Part shown: piece by piece, positions 8,580 through 17,277 of the stretch
Layout of the letters: each line of letters opens with the position of its first letter
Numbering within the stretch: position 1 is the first letter of the stretch
Source: Bacteroidales bacterium
Lineage (GTDB): Bacteria > Bacteroidota > Bacteroidia > Bacteroidales > UBA932
Direction: 5' to 3'
NCBI GenBank assembly: GCA_020026275.1
Contig: JAHHQQ010000003.1
Coordinates: forward strand, 62,001-126,000
DNA: 64,000 nt
Made by a program: the position numbers and the translations under genes
The notes under the pieces: generated by a model
What the model was told of the DNA's origin: nothing
What the model saw: the letters and a program-made list of their open reading frames with translations, nothing else
The model's database searches: none

Positions 8580-10025
8580 TTATCTCTGGATGAATACATA
8601 GTCCAAAGTGATATCATTGAAGAAGACATCGTAAGTGCCAGCAGCAATCTTGAAGTTCTTGCCTTTTGCCTGACCCTTGCCGAAATTCTTGTCATTGAGC
8701 ATGATACCGTCTTCACTTCCACCCCAGTCAATGTCCCAAGCATGGTTTGCACGGAACTTCAACTCGGTTTCAGCATCGAAGGTAGCATTCTTGAGCACCC
8801 AGTTGTGAGGAGCTTTCTGCTCCAGATCCAGGTCGCCGCCCCATCCGTTGAAGCCACCGACCAGAGCGACATGCTGATACTCTACAGGAGCTTGGTCAGC
8901 CAGTTTCTCAGATTTGTAGGACATGGCACCCAAGTCGAAGGTGACAGTGTAGAATTCGTCTCCAGTCGGAGTGCAGATGGCACCGGCGTTCTCCACGAGT
9001 TTGCCTTCAGGAGAAGCGTCTCCGTCCTTGCCTGTACCCAGAGTCTTGTCCCACTTGCCGGCGTTTTCACCTGACCAGATCTTGAAGTTGTGGTCACCGG
9101 TCCACTTGGTAGTGTAAGTGAAGACATTGTTGCCCTGAGGATAGAGCAGGCAGAACTGGGATGCGGCATCTCCGTTCCATCCGCTGACGGCTCCTACCAG
9201 GTAGTATTCAGAAGCGAGAGGAGAAATCTTGTAGGTTCCGTCCATCATGTTGATGGTCATGACATAGTTGCCTGCCTCTGCAATCTGACCTGCACCAAAA
9301 CCGTCTTCACCAGTCAATTTGCCTTCCAATGCGGTATCACCGTTTGTCTCCACACCGAGGGCACCCTTCCAAGGGTCACCGGCATCGTAGCCTTCCTGAA
9401 CCAGAATCTTCCAGTAGCAGGCGGCGCCGGCCTTGAATGTGATGGAGAATACAGGATCCTCATAGACATCCTTGCCACTATGTTTGAATTTGAAATTCTT
9501 CGCGGCATCCGTATTCCAATCGTTCATGTTGCCGATCAGATAGTAGGCAGATGAAATCTCAGGAGCCTCTGGAGTGACTTTCACTTCAAATGCGGCAGGT
9601 CCGATGAGAGAAGCCTGTCCTCCAAGATAGACATTGACCATCAGTTCGGCTTTCAAAGTCCTTTCTGCTGGACGTTTGCCGAATTTCTCGACAACGATTT
9701 CCTGAAGTTCGTCCACTGGAAGTTTCATGTCTTCCTGAACGGTAAATTCATATTCCTTCTCAACAATGACGGTCAGAGTGGTTGTGGTTCCCTCCGGAAC
9801 AGCGACCGGAGAATAAGTTGCAACCGCAACGGAATCCTCTTCCACCTTTGCCAAGTCAATTGCAGCGACGGGTTTCACGTCCACCTCGGTGGGAAGAGTG
9901 ACCATTTCTTCCTGCTCCCAACCCTGAGGGCCGGCAGGCTTGACTCCATAGTCACCTTCGATGCATCCGGTCATCATCAGGCCGGCCAATACGCTGAATA
10001 ATGCTATTTTTTTCATAATTCTCAT
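8580..10025 (-). CDS. SusF-like outer-membrane starch-binding lipoprotein
   Basis: A 481-residue lipoprotein (lipobox MTGC, Cys21) with an N-terminal beta region (about 40-155) and three consecutive modules, each opening with a hydrophobic strand and an aromatic loop: YYLIGNMNDWN (about 161), YYLVGAVSGWNGD (about 274) and HVALVGGFNGWGGD (about 385). An Ig-like domain followed by three starch-binding modules is the SusF plan, where each module binds one stretch of starch helix on the cell surface (family knowledge). Sequence identity to Bacteroides SusF looks low by eye, so the name is by architecture and position. The start could be ATG at 10025 or the next ATG at 10016 (MKKIALF), which gives a more typical signal peptide. 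It is 10 nt from the SusE-like gene. Confidence 0.85.
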   Translation of the reverse strand: MRIMKKIALFSVLAGLMMTGCIEGDYGVKPAGPQGWEQEEMVTLPTEVDVKPVAAIDLAKVEEDSVAVATYSPVAVPEGTTTTLTVIVEKEYEFTVQEDMKLPVDELQEIVVEKFGKRPAERTLKAELMVNVYLGGQASLIGPAAFEVKVTPEAPEISSAYYLIGNMNDWNTDAAKNFKFKHSGKDVYEDPVFSITFKAGAACYWKILVQEGYDAGDPWKGALGVETNGDTALEGKLTGEDGFGAGQIAEAGNYVMTINMMDGTYKISPLASEYYLVGAVSGWNGDAASQFCLLYPQGNNVFTYTTKWTGDHNFKIWSGENAGKWDKTLGTGKDGDASPEGKLVENAGAICTPTGDEFYTVTFDLGAMSYKSEKLADQAPVEYQHVALVGGFNGWGGDLDLEQKAPHNWVLKNATFDAETELKFRANHAWDIDWGGSEDGIMLNDKNFGKGQAKGKNFKIAAGTYDVFFNDITLDYVFIQR

Positions 10026-10035
10026 GCTTTAAAGA

Positions 10036-11169
10036 TTACTCAACCTTACCGGTACCGTCTGTAAAGTTGATATAGAGAGACTGACCTTTCTTGGCCCCCA
10101 CTCTTTCCTGGTCGTTGCCGGTTCCACGGTAAACCAACTCGTTGCTGAATACCATGAACTCAGTCTGCCACCAGTCAGCGTCAGAAAGTTTGACACATGC
10201 ACGGAGACAACCGTCCGCATCATTGCCGGCGATGTCATTCGCATAAGGCTGGCTCTTGAAGAAGCCGTCTGCGGTAGCAGGAACCTCGAACAAGTTCTTG
10301 TCATCAATATCCCAAGTACCGGTTGTGGAAGCAATACCGATGGTGTAGACTTTGGCTGGAGCCACCTCTACATTGTAGAGAATATCGCGGCCGGAGAGAG
10401 AAGTTCTGACAACGAACAGATACCAGCCACCCTTGGTGATACCGATATTGCCGCCGGCATCCTTCACGCCTGCCTCAGCATTGTCCTGGACAGTCACAGC
10501 AGCGAATCCTTTCTCGCCACCGTCCCATGCCTTGTTGGTATTAACCTTGAATCCGGTGTTGTCTGCGGTGTAGGCCAATCTCCAGAACACGCCTGGATGG
10601 CTGTGGACAGGAACCATGTCATAAGCGGCACCCCAATCCCAACCGTTGCAGTCACCAATCATGTAGAGCTTCTCAGGGAGAGATACAGGAGGAAGTGCAA
10701 AGTGCAGACGGACATTCGGAAGGATGACCTCATTGGAAGTCACTTCGCCCAGACCGCTGTTGCTCAAAGCGGCGTGCAGTCTCAGATGCACTGGAAGAAC
10801 CATTGGGAATTCTTTCTCATCCTTACCGGAAAGAGTAGTCAGCTCAGCAGCCAGTTCCGCTGCATCGACATTGATTTTGGCGTTGGTGTATTCGCCACTC
10901 AAGAGAACGGACTTGCCTTCTCCCCACTCACCTGTAAGGGAAGCCTCGACCTGATAGGTCACCGCTGCGGTGAATCCATAATCAGGCTGGCAGCAGGTCA
11001 GTTCAAGCGTCTTGGACGCTTCCAGATTGTAGGTATTGTTGGCATAAGCTGGTGTATTCAGAACAAAGTCTGCCGGCTCCTGGAGCACAGGAGTCTTCTC
11101 TTCCTTCTCACAAGCGGAGAAAGCCAGAGCGCCCACCAGCATCGATGCGATCAAATATATTCTTTTCAT
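10036..11169 (-). CDS. SusE-like outer-membrane starch-binding lipoprotein
   Basis: A 377-residue lipoprotein with lipobox FSAC (Cys20). The residues right after the Cys are EKEEK, an acidic/lysine-rich run that in Bacteroidetes directs lipoproteins to the cell surface. An N-terminal SusE-type Ig-like domain (about 28-160, with the FVLNTPAY pattern) precedes two binding modules: about 166-271 (KLYMIGDCNGWDWG) and about 272-377 (KVYTIGIASTTGTWD). SusE proteins hold two starch-binding modules where SusF holds three, so the order SusE then SusF is kept here. It should help retain starch near the SusCD transporter. It lies 23 nt downstream of susD and 10 nt upstream of the SusF-like gene. Confidence 0.87.
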   Translation of the reverse strand: MKRIYLIASMLVGALAFSACEKEEKTPVLQEPADFVLNTPAYANNTYNLEASKTLELTCCQPDYGFTAAVTYQVEASLTGEWGEGKSVLLSGEYTNAKINVDAAELAAELTTLSGKDEKEFPMVLPVHLRLHAALSNSGLGEVTSNEVILPNVRLHFALPPVSLPEKLYMIGDCNGWDWGAAYDMVPVHSHPGVFWRLAYTADNTGFKVNTNKAWDGGEKGFAAVTVQDNAEAGVKDAGGNIGITKGGWYLFVVRTSLSGRDILYNVEVAPAKVYTIGIASTTGTWDIDDKNLFEVPATADGFFKSQPYANDIAGNDADGCLRACVKLSDADWWQTEFMVFSNELVYRGTGNDQERVGAKKGQSLYINFTDGTGKVE

Positions 11170-11192
11170 TTTCTTACAAATTTAGAGGTCTG

Positions 11193-12725
11193 TTAATAAC
11201 CAGGGTTCTGAACCAGGTTGGTGTTGCAGTTGAGATCACTGCTAGGAATTGGGAAGAGATTCAGATGTGAAGAAACGCCACGGCCTTCTTTCACGCCACC
11301 TTTCCAGTCCCATACATAATCTGCAGAAGTGAATTTTCCGAAACGGATGAGGTCATTACGTCTCCAGCCTTCCTGGAAGAGTTCTCTTGCACGCTCGTCC
11401 AGCACTTCGTCCAAAGTGTAGCTGCTGACTGCAGGAAGACCTGCACGCTGACGTACCATGTTGAATGACTTCAGACCGTCGGCACCTGTAGCGCCTCTGA
11501 GTTCACACTCTGCCTTCATCAGAAGAGCGTCCGCATAACGGAAGACAGGATAGTCGGTATCGACGAAACCTTTTGCCTTGCCTGGCTGGCCGGTGCTGGT
11601 CACGTTCTTGAATTTGTAGAAAGCGATACCGTCGGTAAATTTGCTGATATCCTCAATCTCCTCATTCTGACCTTCTGTCCAGAACAGTTTACGAGCATCT
11701 GCATCAGAGAATTTCTTGTAGCAGGTGCTGGTAGTACGGAGACCGCCCCAACCGGAAGCGATACCGATTTCTTCCACTGGCATATCACCACCTGTAGAAG
11801 CGAAAATGAGGTAATTGGTAACACCGTAGCTCATGGTATTCTCACCGTCTACGACCACTGGGAAGATGATTTCATCGGTGCAACGGTCGTTGTCAGCAAG
11901 GAAGAGCTCGTTGTATTTGTCATGCAGCTGATATTTGCCATCCAGTTTTGCCAGGATGTCTGCACACTCCTGATACTTCGGAGTTCCAATGTAGACTTCA
12001 GCATTGATATAGAGTTTGGCGAGCACCATGATAGGAAGACCCTTGGAAGCTCTGCCGTATTCCACCTCACCGATTTCTGGCAGGTCGGAACCGTTGATCA
12101 GGTCCAGACATTCAGACTCGATGTAGCTGAAGAGCTGCGGTCTCTCGATTCTCTCTGGCAGAGAAGAACCGACTGTGCTGGTCTCGTCAGCGAAAGGTAC
12201 ATTGCCATAGTTGTCGATGGCATCAAACCAGCAGAGTGCTCTCAGAGCACGGGCCTCAGCTTTCCACTGGGCTGCATCTGGAAGATCGATCTTGGCTTTG
12301 TCCATCTGACGGAGGAATTCGTTGCATGCAGAGATCTGATAGAACAGTCTGTAGTAGAATGCAGCGACGAAAACGTCGGTGGAAGTCCATTTCATGCTAT
12401 GGAAATTCTGAAGGGTCTGGTCATTCCAACCGCAGACCGCTTCATCAGTAGTCAGTCCGTTCAGATGGTAACGGCCACGATAATACTGGCTGAAACCACC
12501 ATCGATACCGGAAATGTTGCAACCGCCATCTGGACCGTTGGCACCAGAAGTGGCAAAACCTGCGTAGCACTGAGCCAGAAGTGAGAAATAGTCATCAGCA
12601 GTCGTCAATGCCTTGTCAGCAGTATTCAAAGCTGGGTCAATCGGAGTGACGTCCAGGTCGCCTACACATGAAGAGAGCCCCAATGCCACTACAAATGCGC
12701 CCAATATGTATTTTATTGCTTTCAT
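11193..12725 (-). CDS. susD: SusD-type starch-binding lipoprotein
   Basis: A 510-residue RagB/SusD family lipoprotein that caps the SusC porin and binds starch oligosaccharides outside the cell. I place the start at the ATG at 12725 (MKAIKYILGAFVVALGLSSC), because it gives a clean lipoprotein signal with Cys20 and lies 16 nt after the susC stop. A longer in-frame extension into susC is not plausible. Family traits are the N-terminal TPR-like helices (ADDYFSLLAQCYAG onward), AEARALRALCWFDAIDNYGNVPF around residue 165 and the C-terminal RYADALLMKAECEL and DERARELFQEGWRRNDLIRF segments (overlapping pieces of the SusD signature). The neighbours show that the ligand is starch or maltodextrin. Confidence 0.94.
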   Translation of the reverse strand: MKAIKYILGAFVVALGLSSCVGDLDVTPIDPALNTADKALTTADDYFSLLAQCYAGFATSGANGPDGGCNISGIDGGFSQYYRGRYHLNGLTTDEAVCGWNDQTLQNFHSMKWTSTDVFVAAFYYRLFYQISACNEFLRQMDKAKIDLPDAAQWKAEARALRALCWFDAIDNYGNVPFADETSTVGSSLPERIERPQLFSYIESECLDLINGSDLPEIGEVEYGRASKGLPIMVLAKLYINAEVYIGTPKYQECADILAKLDGKYQLHDKYNELFLADNDRCTDEIIFPVVVDGENTMSYGVTNYLIFASTGGDMPVEEIGIASGWGGLRTTSTCYKKFSDADARKLFWTEGQNEEIEDISKFTDGIAFYKFKNVTSTGQPGKAKGFVDTDYPVFRYADALLMKAECELRGATGADGLKSFNMVRQRAGLPAVSSYTLDEVLDERARELFQEGWRRNDLIRFGKFTSADYVWDWKGGVKEGRGVSSHLNLFPIPSSDLNCNTNLVQNPGY

Positions 12726-12741
12726 ATTTATCTCCTGAATT

Positions 12742-15720
12742 TTAGAAATTGAATTTGAAACCCAAGATGTAGGTTCTTGGACGTGGGTAAATGTTGTTGT
12801 CAATACCGTTGAAGATTTCTGGATCCAGACCATCGTAACCGGTAAATGTGCAAACGTTCTGGAGAGTTGCGAAAATGTTCAGTCCGAGAGGGCGTTTGCT
12901 CTGCTTGCCCAGAAGGTTAGGGAAAGTGTAGCCGAGAGTGATGTTGTCAATCTTGAAGAAGGAACCGTCCTTGACATAGTAGTCAGAAAGGTACTGTGCC
13001 TGCTTGAAGTTGGATTCCAGAGCGGAAGTCAGACGGTTGCTGGTGAAGGAGTTGGTCCAGAGGTCAGCAAGCATCTCACCGTCGGAAGCGACGTTGTTGT
13101 AGACCCAGTTGCCGATGCAGCCGTGACCGGATGCAGCCAATACCCAGTTTCTATAAGAAAGAGTGGTGTTGAAGCCCAGTGTGAAGTCAGCGGCCGGTTT
13201 GTGGAAGAAGTAGCGGTCATCACCGTTGATGATACCGTTGCCGTCACGGTCAACGTATTCACCTTCAATGGCCTTTCCTTCCTTGTCGTAAACCTGCTCA
13301 TAAACATAGAATGCTGAAGGTGGGAAACCAACCTGGTGCATCTGGATGTTGTTGCCGACACCACCGGAGATACCGCCGGTCTCAATACCCTTCTTGTCAT
13401 TCGGGCTGGCAGTCAGTTTGGTGATTTCAGTCTTGTTGTAAGCTACGTTGGCACCGATGGACCAAGTCCAGTCTTCTGTGTCAATGGCTACGGCATTGAT
13501 GTCAAACTCGAAACCTTTGTTCTCCATGTTACCGATGTTGCTGTTCAGGTAGTTGGTAAGGTTACCCAATGCAGGAACCGGGATGAAGTTGATCATGTCA
13601 CGGGTTTCACGCATGTAGAATTCGATACCGGCTGTGATGCGGTCATGCAGGAAGCCGAAGTCCATACCGACGTTCCAGGTGGAAGTGGTCTCCCATTTCA
13701 GATCGGCATTGTAACCGAGAGCGGTGATAGGATTGAAGACATGACCACCGAAGAGATACCAGCTGCCGATCTGGTTCTTGTAGTAAGTGGCCTGAGTGTC
13801 ATAGTATCCACCGACACCCTGCTGGCCGGTCTCACCCCAAGAGAGACGGAGCTTCAAATTGTTGACGATGTCATTTCCTTTCAGGAATGGCTCATTGGCG
13901 ATGTTCCAACCCAAAGCGACAGATGGGAAGAGACCCCATTTGTTGTTGGAGAAACGGGAAGTACCGTCACGACGGAGAGTTGCGGTGATCATGTAGCGGT
14001 CATCGTAACTGTAGTTCAAACGGCCGAAGAAAGAAACCAGGAAGAGTTCACCAGCTGGCTGGCTTTCGGACAAAATGTTGCCATCTTCCAATGTAACAGA
14101 CTTGTTATTCGACTTGTTGTAGAATTTCTGCCAAGAATAACCGGCCATGGCATCGAAATGATGACCGTTCTTGAAATCTTTGTTGTAGGCAAGATAGGTC
14201 TCGAGAGTCATGTCACGACGAGTGTAGTCGTAATCGGAACGATGCCCCTTTCCAGATTCAGCCTTGTTGTGCCAAGACTCTTCTGAACCGACAGGCAGTT
14301 CATTGTAACCATTTGAATGAACATAGTCCAGACCCAGGTTCAAGTTGAAACGAAGATCTTCCAGACCATGGAACTTGTAATCGAACTGAGCGTTACCGAT
14401 GAAACGGGAAGCGTTGCCATGGTCTTTCTTTTCATTGAGCATGGCGACTGGGTTCATGACAGCGATAGTGTTGACTGCACCGTTGGAATCGTAATGAGTG
14501 AAATAGCCGTTGATACCGTTTTCATCCTTGACAGGATGAGTAGGGTTCATGCGGACAGCGGCGCCGATAGCGCCCTGATTGGCAAAATCGTTGGCAGTGA
14601 ACACGCCCTTGCCATTGAGAGCGACGGTCAGATGATTGTCAAAGAAACTTGGAGACAAATTGACGGAAACAGTTCCTCTGTTCATATGGTCGGTCAGAAG
14701 GACACCTTCCTGAGATAGGAAACCACCGGAAACACGATAAGGAAGTTCGCCGACCTCGCCCAGTCCGACACGGCCTGCAATGCTCAGATTGGCATCAAAT
14801 GTAGGTGCGAGCTGGTAAATTTCTTTCTGCCAGTTGGTGTTGGCAGTACCGAGAGCCTTGTAGGCAACGTGCTCCTCACCATATCTTTCCAACATCACAG
14901 CACGGAGCTTGTCAGCGGAAAGGACATCCACATAGTCACTTATCTGGCTGAGAGAAGTCTGGAAATCGAAATGAATATGAGGAATGACAGATTTCATCTT
15001 GGAGCCTTTTTTGGTGGTAATCACAATGACACCGTTGGAAGCACGTGAACCATAGATGGCAGTAGCAGAAGCGTCTTTCAATACTGAGAATGATTCAATG
15101 TCATTCGGATTGACGGAAGAAAGCGGATCAGCCATGCCGCTGATACCATCATTGCTGACAGGAAGTCCGTCAATGATGATGAGAGGGTCATTGGTTGCGT
15201 TGAGTGAAGAGCCGCCACGGATACGGATAGTGGAACCGGAACCTGGCGCGCCACCGCCTGGAGTGACTACTACACCGGCAGATTTACCCTTCAACAGATC
15301 GGAAGGAGAAGAAATCATACCTTTGTTGAGTTCGTCCGCCTTGACAGTGGCGACAGAACCGGTAACGTCATTCTTCTTGACGGTACCATAACCGATGACT
15401 ACAACGTCATCCAGGAACAGGGCATCTTCTTCCAGAACAATTCTTGCCGGAAGGGCAGAAGCCTTGAAACTTACGCTATTATAGCCGATACAGCTGATTT
15501 CGACAGTCGCATCCGCACTGGAAACCTTGAGAGTATAGTCACCATCCAGACCCGTTGCAGTACCGTTGTCAGTGCCTTTTTCCATAATGGTAGCACCGAT
15601 CACAGGACCAACATTGTCAACGACAACTCCCTTAATCTCATATCCACTTTGGGCGGACATTGGCACAACGGCCATCAGCGACAGCATCAGTGTTGTGCAG
15701 AAAGTAAGAAATTTATTCAT
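12742..15720 (-). CDS. susC: SusC-type TonB-dependent outer-membrane oligosaccharide transporter
   Basis: A 992-residue TonB-dependent transporter. It starts with a normal signal peptide (cleavage near VVPMSAQ), followed by a carboxypeptidase-like regulatory domain (about 27-105: IKGVVVDNVGPVIGATI), the TonB-box/plug region (DDVVVIGYGTVKKNDVTGS, then LIIIDGLPVSND and YGSRASNGVIVITTKKG), and a 22-strand-type barrel ending in TYILGFKFNF with the terminal aromatic. There is no STN domain, so it is a transporter without its own sigma/anti-sigma signalling part. It works with the SusD lipoprotein 16 nt downstream to import malto-oligosaccharides. It is the second gene of the operon, 26 nt after the MFS permease gene. 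Length is typical. Confidence 0.95.
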   Translation of the reverse strand: MNKFLTFCTTLMLSLMAVVPMSAQSGYEIKGVVVDNVGPVIGATIMEKGTDNGTATGLDGDYTLKVSSADATVEISCIGYNSVSFKASALPARIVLEEDALFLDDVVVIGYGTVKKNDVTGSVATVKADELNKGMISSPSDLLKGKSAGVVVTPGGGAPGSGSTIRIRGGSSLNATNDPLIIIDGLPVSNDGISGMADPLSSVNPNDIESFSVLKDASATAIYGSRASNGVIVITTKKGSKMKSVIPHIHFDFQTSLSQISDYVDVLSADKLRAVMLERYGEEHVAYKALGTANTNWQKEIYQLAPTFDANLSIAGRVGLGEVGELPYRVSGGFLSQEGVLLTDHMNRGTVSVNLSPSFFDNHLTVALNGKGVFTANDFANQGAIGAAVRMNPTHPVKDENGINGYFTHYDSNGAVNTIAVMNPVAMLNEKKDHGNASRFIGNAQFDYKFHGLEDLRFNLNLGLDYVHSNGYNELPVGSEESWHNKAESGKGHRSDYDYTRRDMTLETYLAYNKDFKNGHHFDAMAGYSWQKFYNKSNNKSVTLEDGNILSESQPAGELFLVSFFGRLNYSYDDRYMITATLRRDGTSRFSNNKWGLFPSVALGWNIANEPFLKGNDIVNNLKLRLSWGETGQQGVGGYYDTQATYYKNQIGSWYLFGGHVFNPITALGYNADLKWETTSTWNVGMDFGFLHDRITAGIEFYMRETRDMINFIPVPALGNLTNYLNSNIGNMENKGFEFDINAVAIDTEDWTWSIGANVAYNKTEITKLTASPNDKKGIETGGISGGVGNNIQMHQVGFPPSAFYVYEQVYDKEGKAIEGEYVDRDGNGIINGDDRYFFHKPAADFTLGFNTTLSYRNWVLAASGHGCIGNWVYNNVASDGEMLADLWTNSFTSNRLTSALESNFKQAQYLSDYYVKDGSFFKIDNITLGYTFPNLLGKQSKRPLGLNIFATLQNVCTFTGYDGLDPEIFNGIDNNIYPRPRTYILGFKFNF

Positions 15721-15746
15721 GTGATTTATTGGTTAATAATTAGTTG

Positions 15747-17048
15747 TTATTTCTCTTTCACGAAACAGACGGAAATGGCGGCGCAAAGCATGAAAATGGC
15801 AGCCAGCGCCAACATCATGACTGCATTGCTTCCAAAGAAGTGTTTCAAGATGACACCACCGGTCAGGCCGACAATCACTTGTGGAATCGTGACAGTAAAG
15901 TTGAATATACCCATATATACTCCCATCCTTCTGGCATCTACCGCTTTGGAAAGGATAGAATAAGGCATTGCCAGAATTCCTGCCCATGCGATACCGATTC
16001 CGACCATTGGAAGCAGCATCCAATATTGGTTGTGAAGCAAAGTCAGACCAAAGAAACCGGCCGCTCCAAACAGAAGGGTTACAGCATAAACCGACTTGTT
16101 GCCGAATTTGGCGGCGATCTTGGTCATGAAAATGGCAATGAAACATGCAGGAATCGGATAAGCGGCATTCAGTATCCCCACCCAGGATTGGGTCGCTCCT
16201 TCAGAAAGGATAACACCGGACGGGTCACAGACAATTCCGGAAATGGCCGGCTTCAGATAGGTCCACATAAGGAAAAGCGCTGCCCAGGAGAAGAACTGGG
16301 TGACGCCCAGCTGCAACATCACCTTCGGAGTTCCCTTGAGAAGCTGCCAGAAGCCGGTTTTAGGCTCCTCATCGGTTTCATCCAAATCATTATAGAGGGC
16401 AAATTCGTGAGGAGGATATTCCTTCACCATAAAAGTGGTGACCAGCACAGTAAGCAGCAGGATGATTCCGCCTGCATAATAGGAATAGGCGATATGTTTC
16501 GGCACCTGACCGGCAATTTCAGCATCAGAAACGCCAAAAGCCGTCATGATGGTCGGCAGCACACCGCCGATGACCGCACCCAGATTGATCAGGAAAGTCT
16601 GTACGACAAATCCCTTCGTCTTCTGGGAATCATCCAACATGTCTCCTACCAGCGCACGAAACGGCTGCATGGTGACATTGAAGGAAGAATCCATGAAAAG
16701 AAGGATGAAAGCCCCCATCGCAAGCGGAGCGAAAGAGAGCAGCGTCGGACAGTTCGGCATGAGCATCAACGCAACAGATGAGACGACAGCTCCCCCAAGA
16801 ATGAATGGGATACGTCTTCCAAGCCTTGTCCATGTGTGGTCAGAAAACAGACCTACAATCGGTTGTATAATCAAACCGGCAATCGGAGCGGCCAGCCAGA
16901 AGTAACTTAAAGTATTGACATCCGCCCCCAAAGACTGGAAAATGCTGGATGTATTGGAATTCTGCAAGGAATATCCAATCTGAACACCAAGGAATCCGAA
17001 ACTGAGATTCCAAATCTGCCAGAAGGACAATTTTGGTTTTTTCTGCAT
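15747..17048 (-). CDS. MFS inner-membrane sugar permease (SLC45/maltose-type)
   Basis: A 433-residue major facilitator protein with about 12 membrane segments. The opening WQIWNLSFGFLGVQIGYSLQ and the cytoplasmic loop DHTWTRLGRRIPFIL are marks of the SLC45-like MFS branch, whose bacterial members take up maltose, sucrose or related disaccharides (family knowledge). As the first gene of the starch operon it is the likely inner-membrane importer of maltose and short maltodextrins made by the periplasmic SusA/SusB-like enzymes, feeding the cytoplasmic MalQ. The start ATG at 17048 is followed by a short cytoplasmic lead. Its promoter region, shared with the divergent LytTR regulator, holds the direct repeats at 17153-17184. 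Transport in the efflux direction cannot be excluded from sequence but fits the context poorly. Confidence 0.88.
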   Translation of the reverse strand: MQKKPKLSFWQIWNLSFGFLGVQIGYSLQNSNTSSIFQSLGADVNTLSYFWLAAPIAGLIIQPIVGLFSDHTWTRLGRRIPFILGGAVVSSVALMLMPNCPTLLSFAPLAMGAFILLFMDSSFNVTMQPFRALVGDMLDDSQKTKGFVVQTFLINLGAVIGGVLPTIMTAFGVSDAEIAGQVPKHIAYSYYAGGIILLLTVLVTTFMVKEYPPHEFALYNDLDETDEEPKTGFWQLLKGTPKVMLQLGVTQFFSWAALFLMWTYLKPAISGIVCDPSGVILSEGATQSWVGILNAAYPIPACFIAIFMTKIAAKFGNKSVYAVTLLFGAAGFFGLTLLHNQYWMLLPMVGIGIAWAGILAMPYSILSKAVDARRMGVYMGIFNFTVTIPQVIVGLTGGVILKHFFGSNAVMMLALAAIFMLCAAISVCFVKEK

Positions 17049-17112
17049 CAGTTATCAATGTTATAATTCTTTTTCTGTGGTCATATGCCACAGTTTGCAC
17101 CATGACACGCAA

Positions 17113-17120
17113 CGAAAATA
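17113..17120 (-). promoter_or_regulatory. Candidate -7 element of the starch operon promoter
   Basis: On the minus strand the bases read TATTTTCG, one mismatch from the Bacteroidetes -7 consensus TAnnTTTG. They lie about 65 nt before the MFS start codon. No good TTTG or TTG -33 box is found about 20 nt further upstream, which would fit an activator-dependent promoter driven from the direct repeats at 17153-17184. Confidence 0.4.
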
Positions 17121-17152
17121 GGAATTTGTTCACTATAAAAAAAAGATAATAA

Positions 17153-17184
17153 ACGAGTGGTGGGAAAAGCAATACGAGTGGTGG
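17153..17184. promoter_or_regulatory. Paired direct repeats, candidate LytTR operator
   Basis: The 11-mer ACGAGTGGTGG occurs at 17153-17163 and again, identically, at 17174-17184. The 21-bp period puts both copies on the same face of the helix. LytTR-family regulators characteristically bind two direct repeats of about 9 bp with a 21-22 bp period just upstream of the -35 region (family knowledge). The repeats lie between the divergent starch operon and LytTR gene promoters, about 33-64 bp upstream of the candidate -7 box of the starch operon. Confidence 0.55.
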
Positions 17185-17212
17185 ACTTTTTAGGACGAAT
17201 GGATTTTATTTG

Positions 17213-17225
17213 CCGAAGACTTCGG
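17213..17225. repeat. Short perfect inverted repeat in the divergent promoter region
   Basis: CCGAAG-A-CTTCGG is a perfect 6+6 palindrome with a single central base, 53 nt upstream of the LytTR regulator start. It could be a second operator or part of the regulator's own promoter control. It is too short to be certain. Confidence 0.3.
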
Positions 17226-17277
17226 TAAATTTCTGAAAAAAATATATCTTTATCAGAAAGATACAAAACTCTAATCC

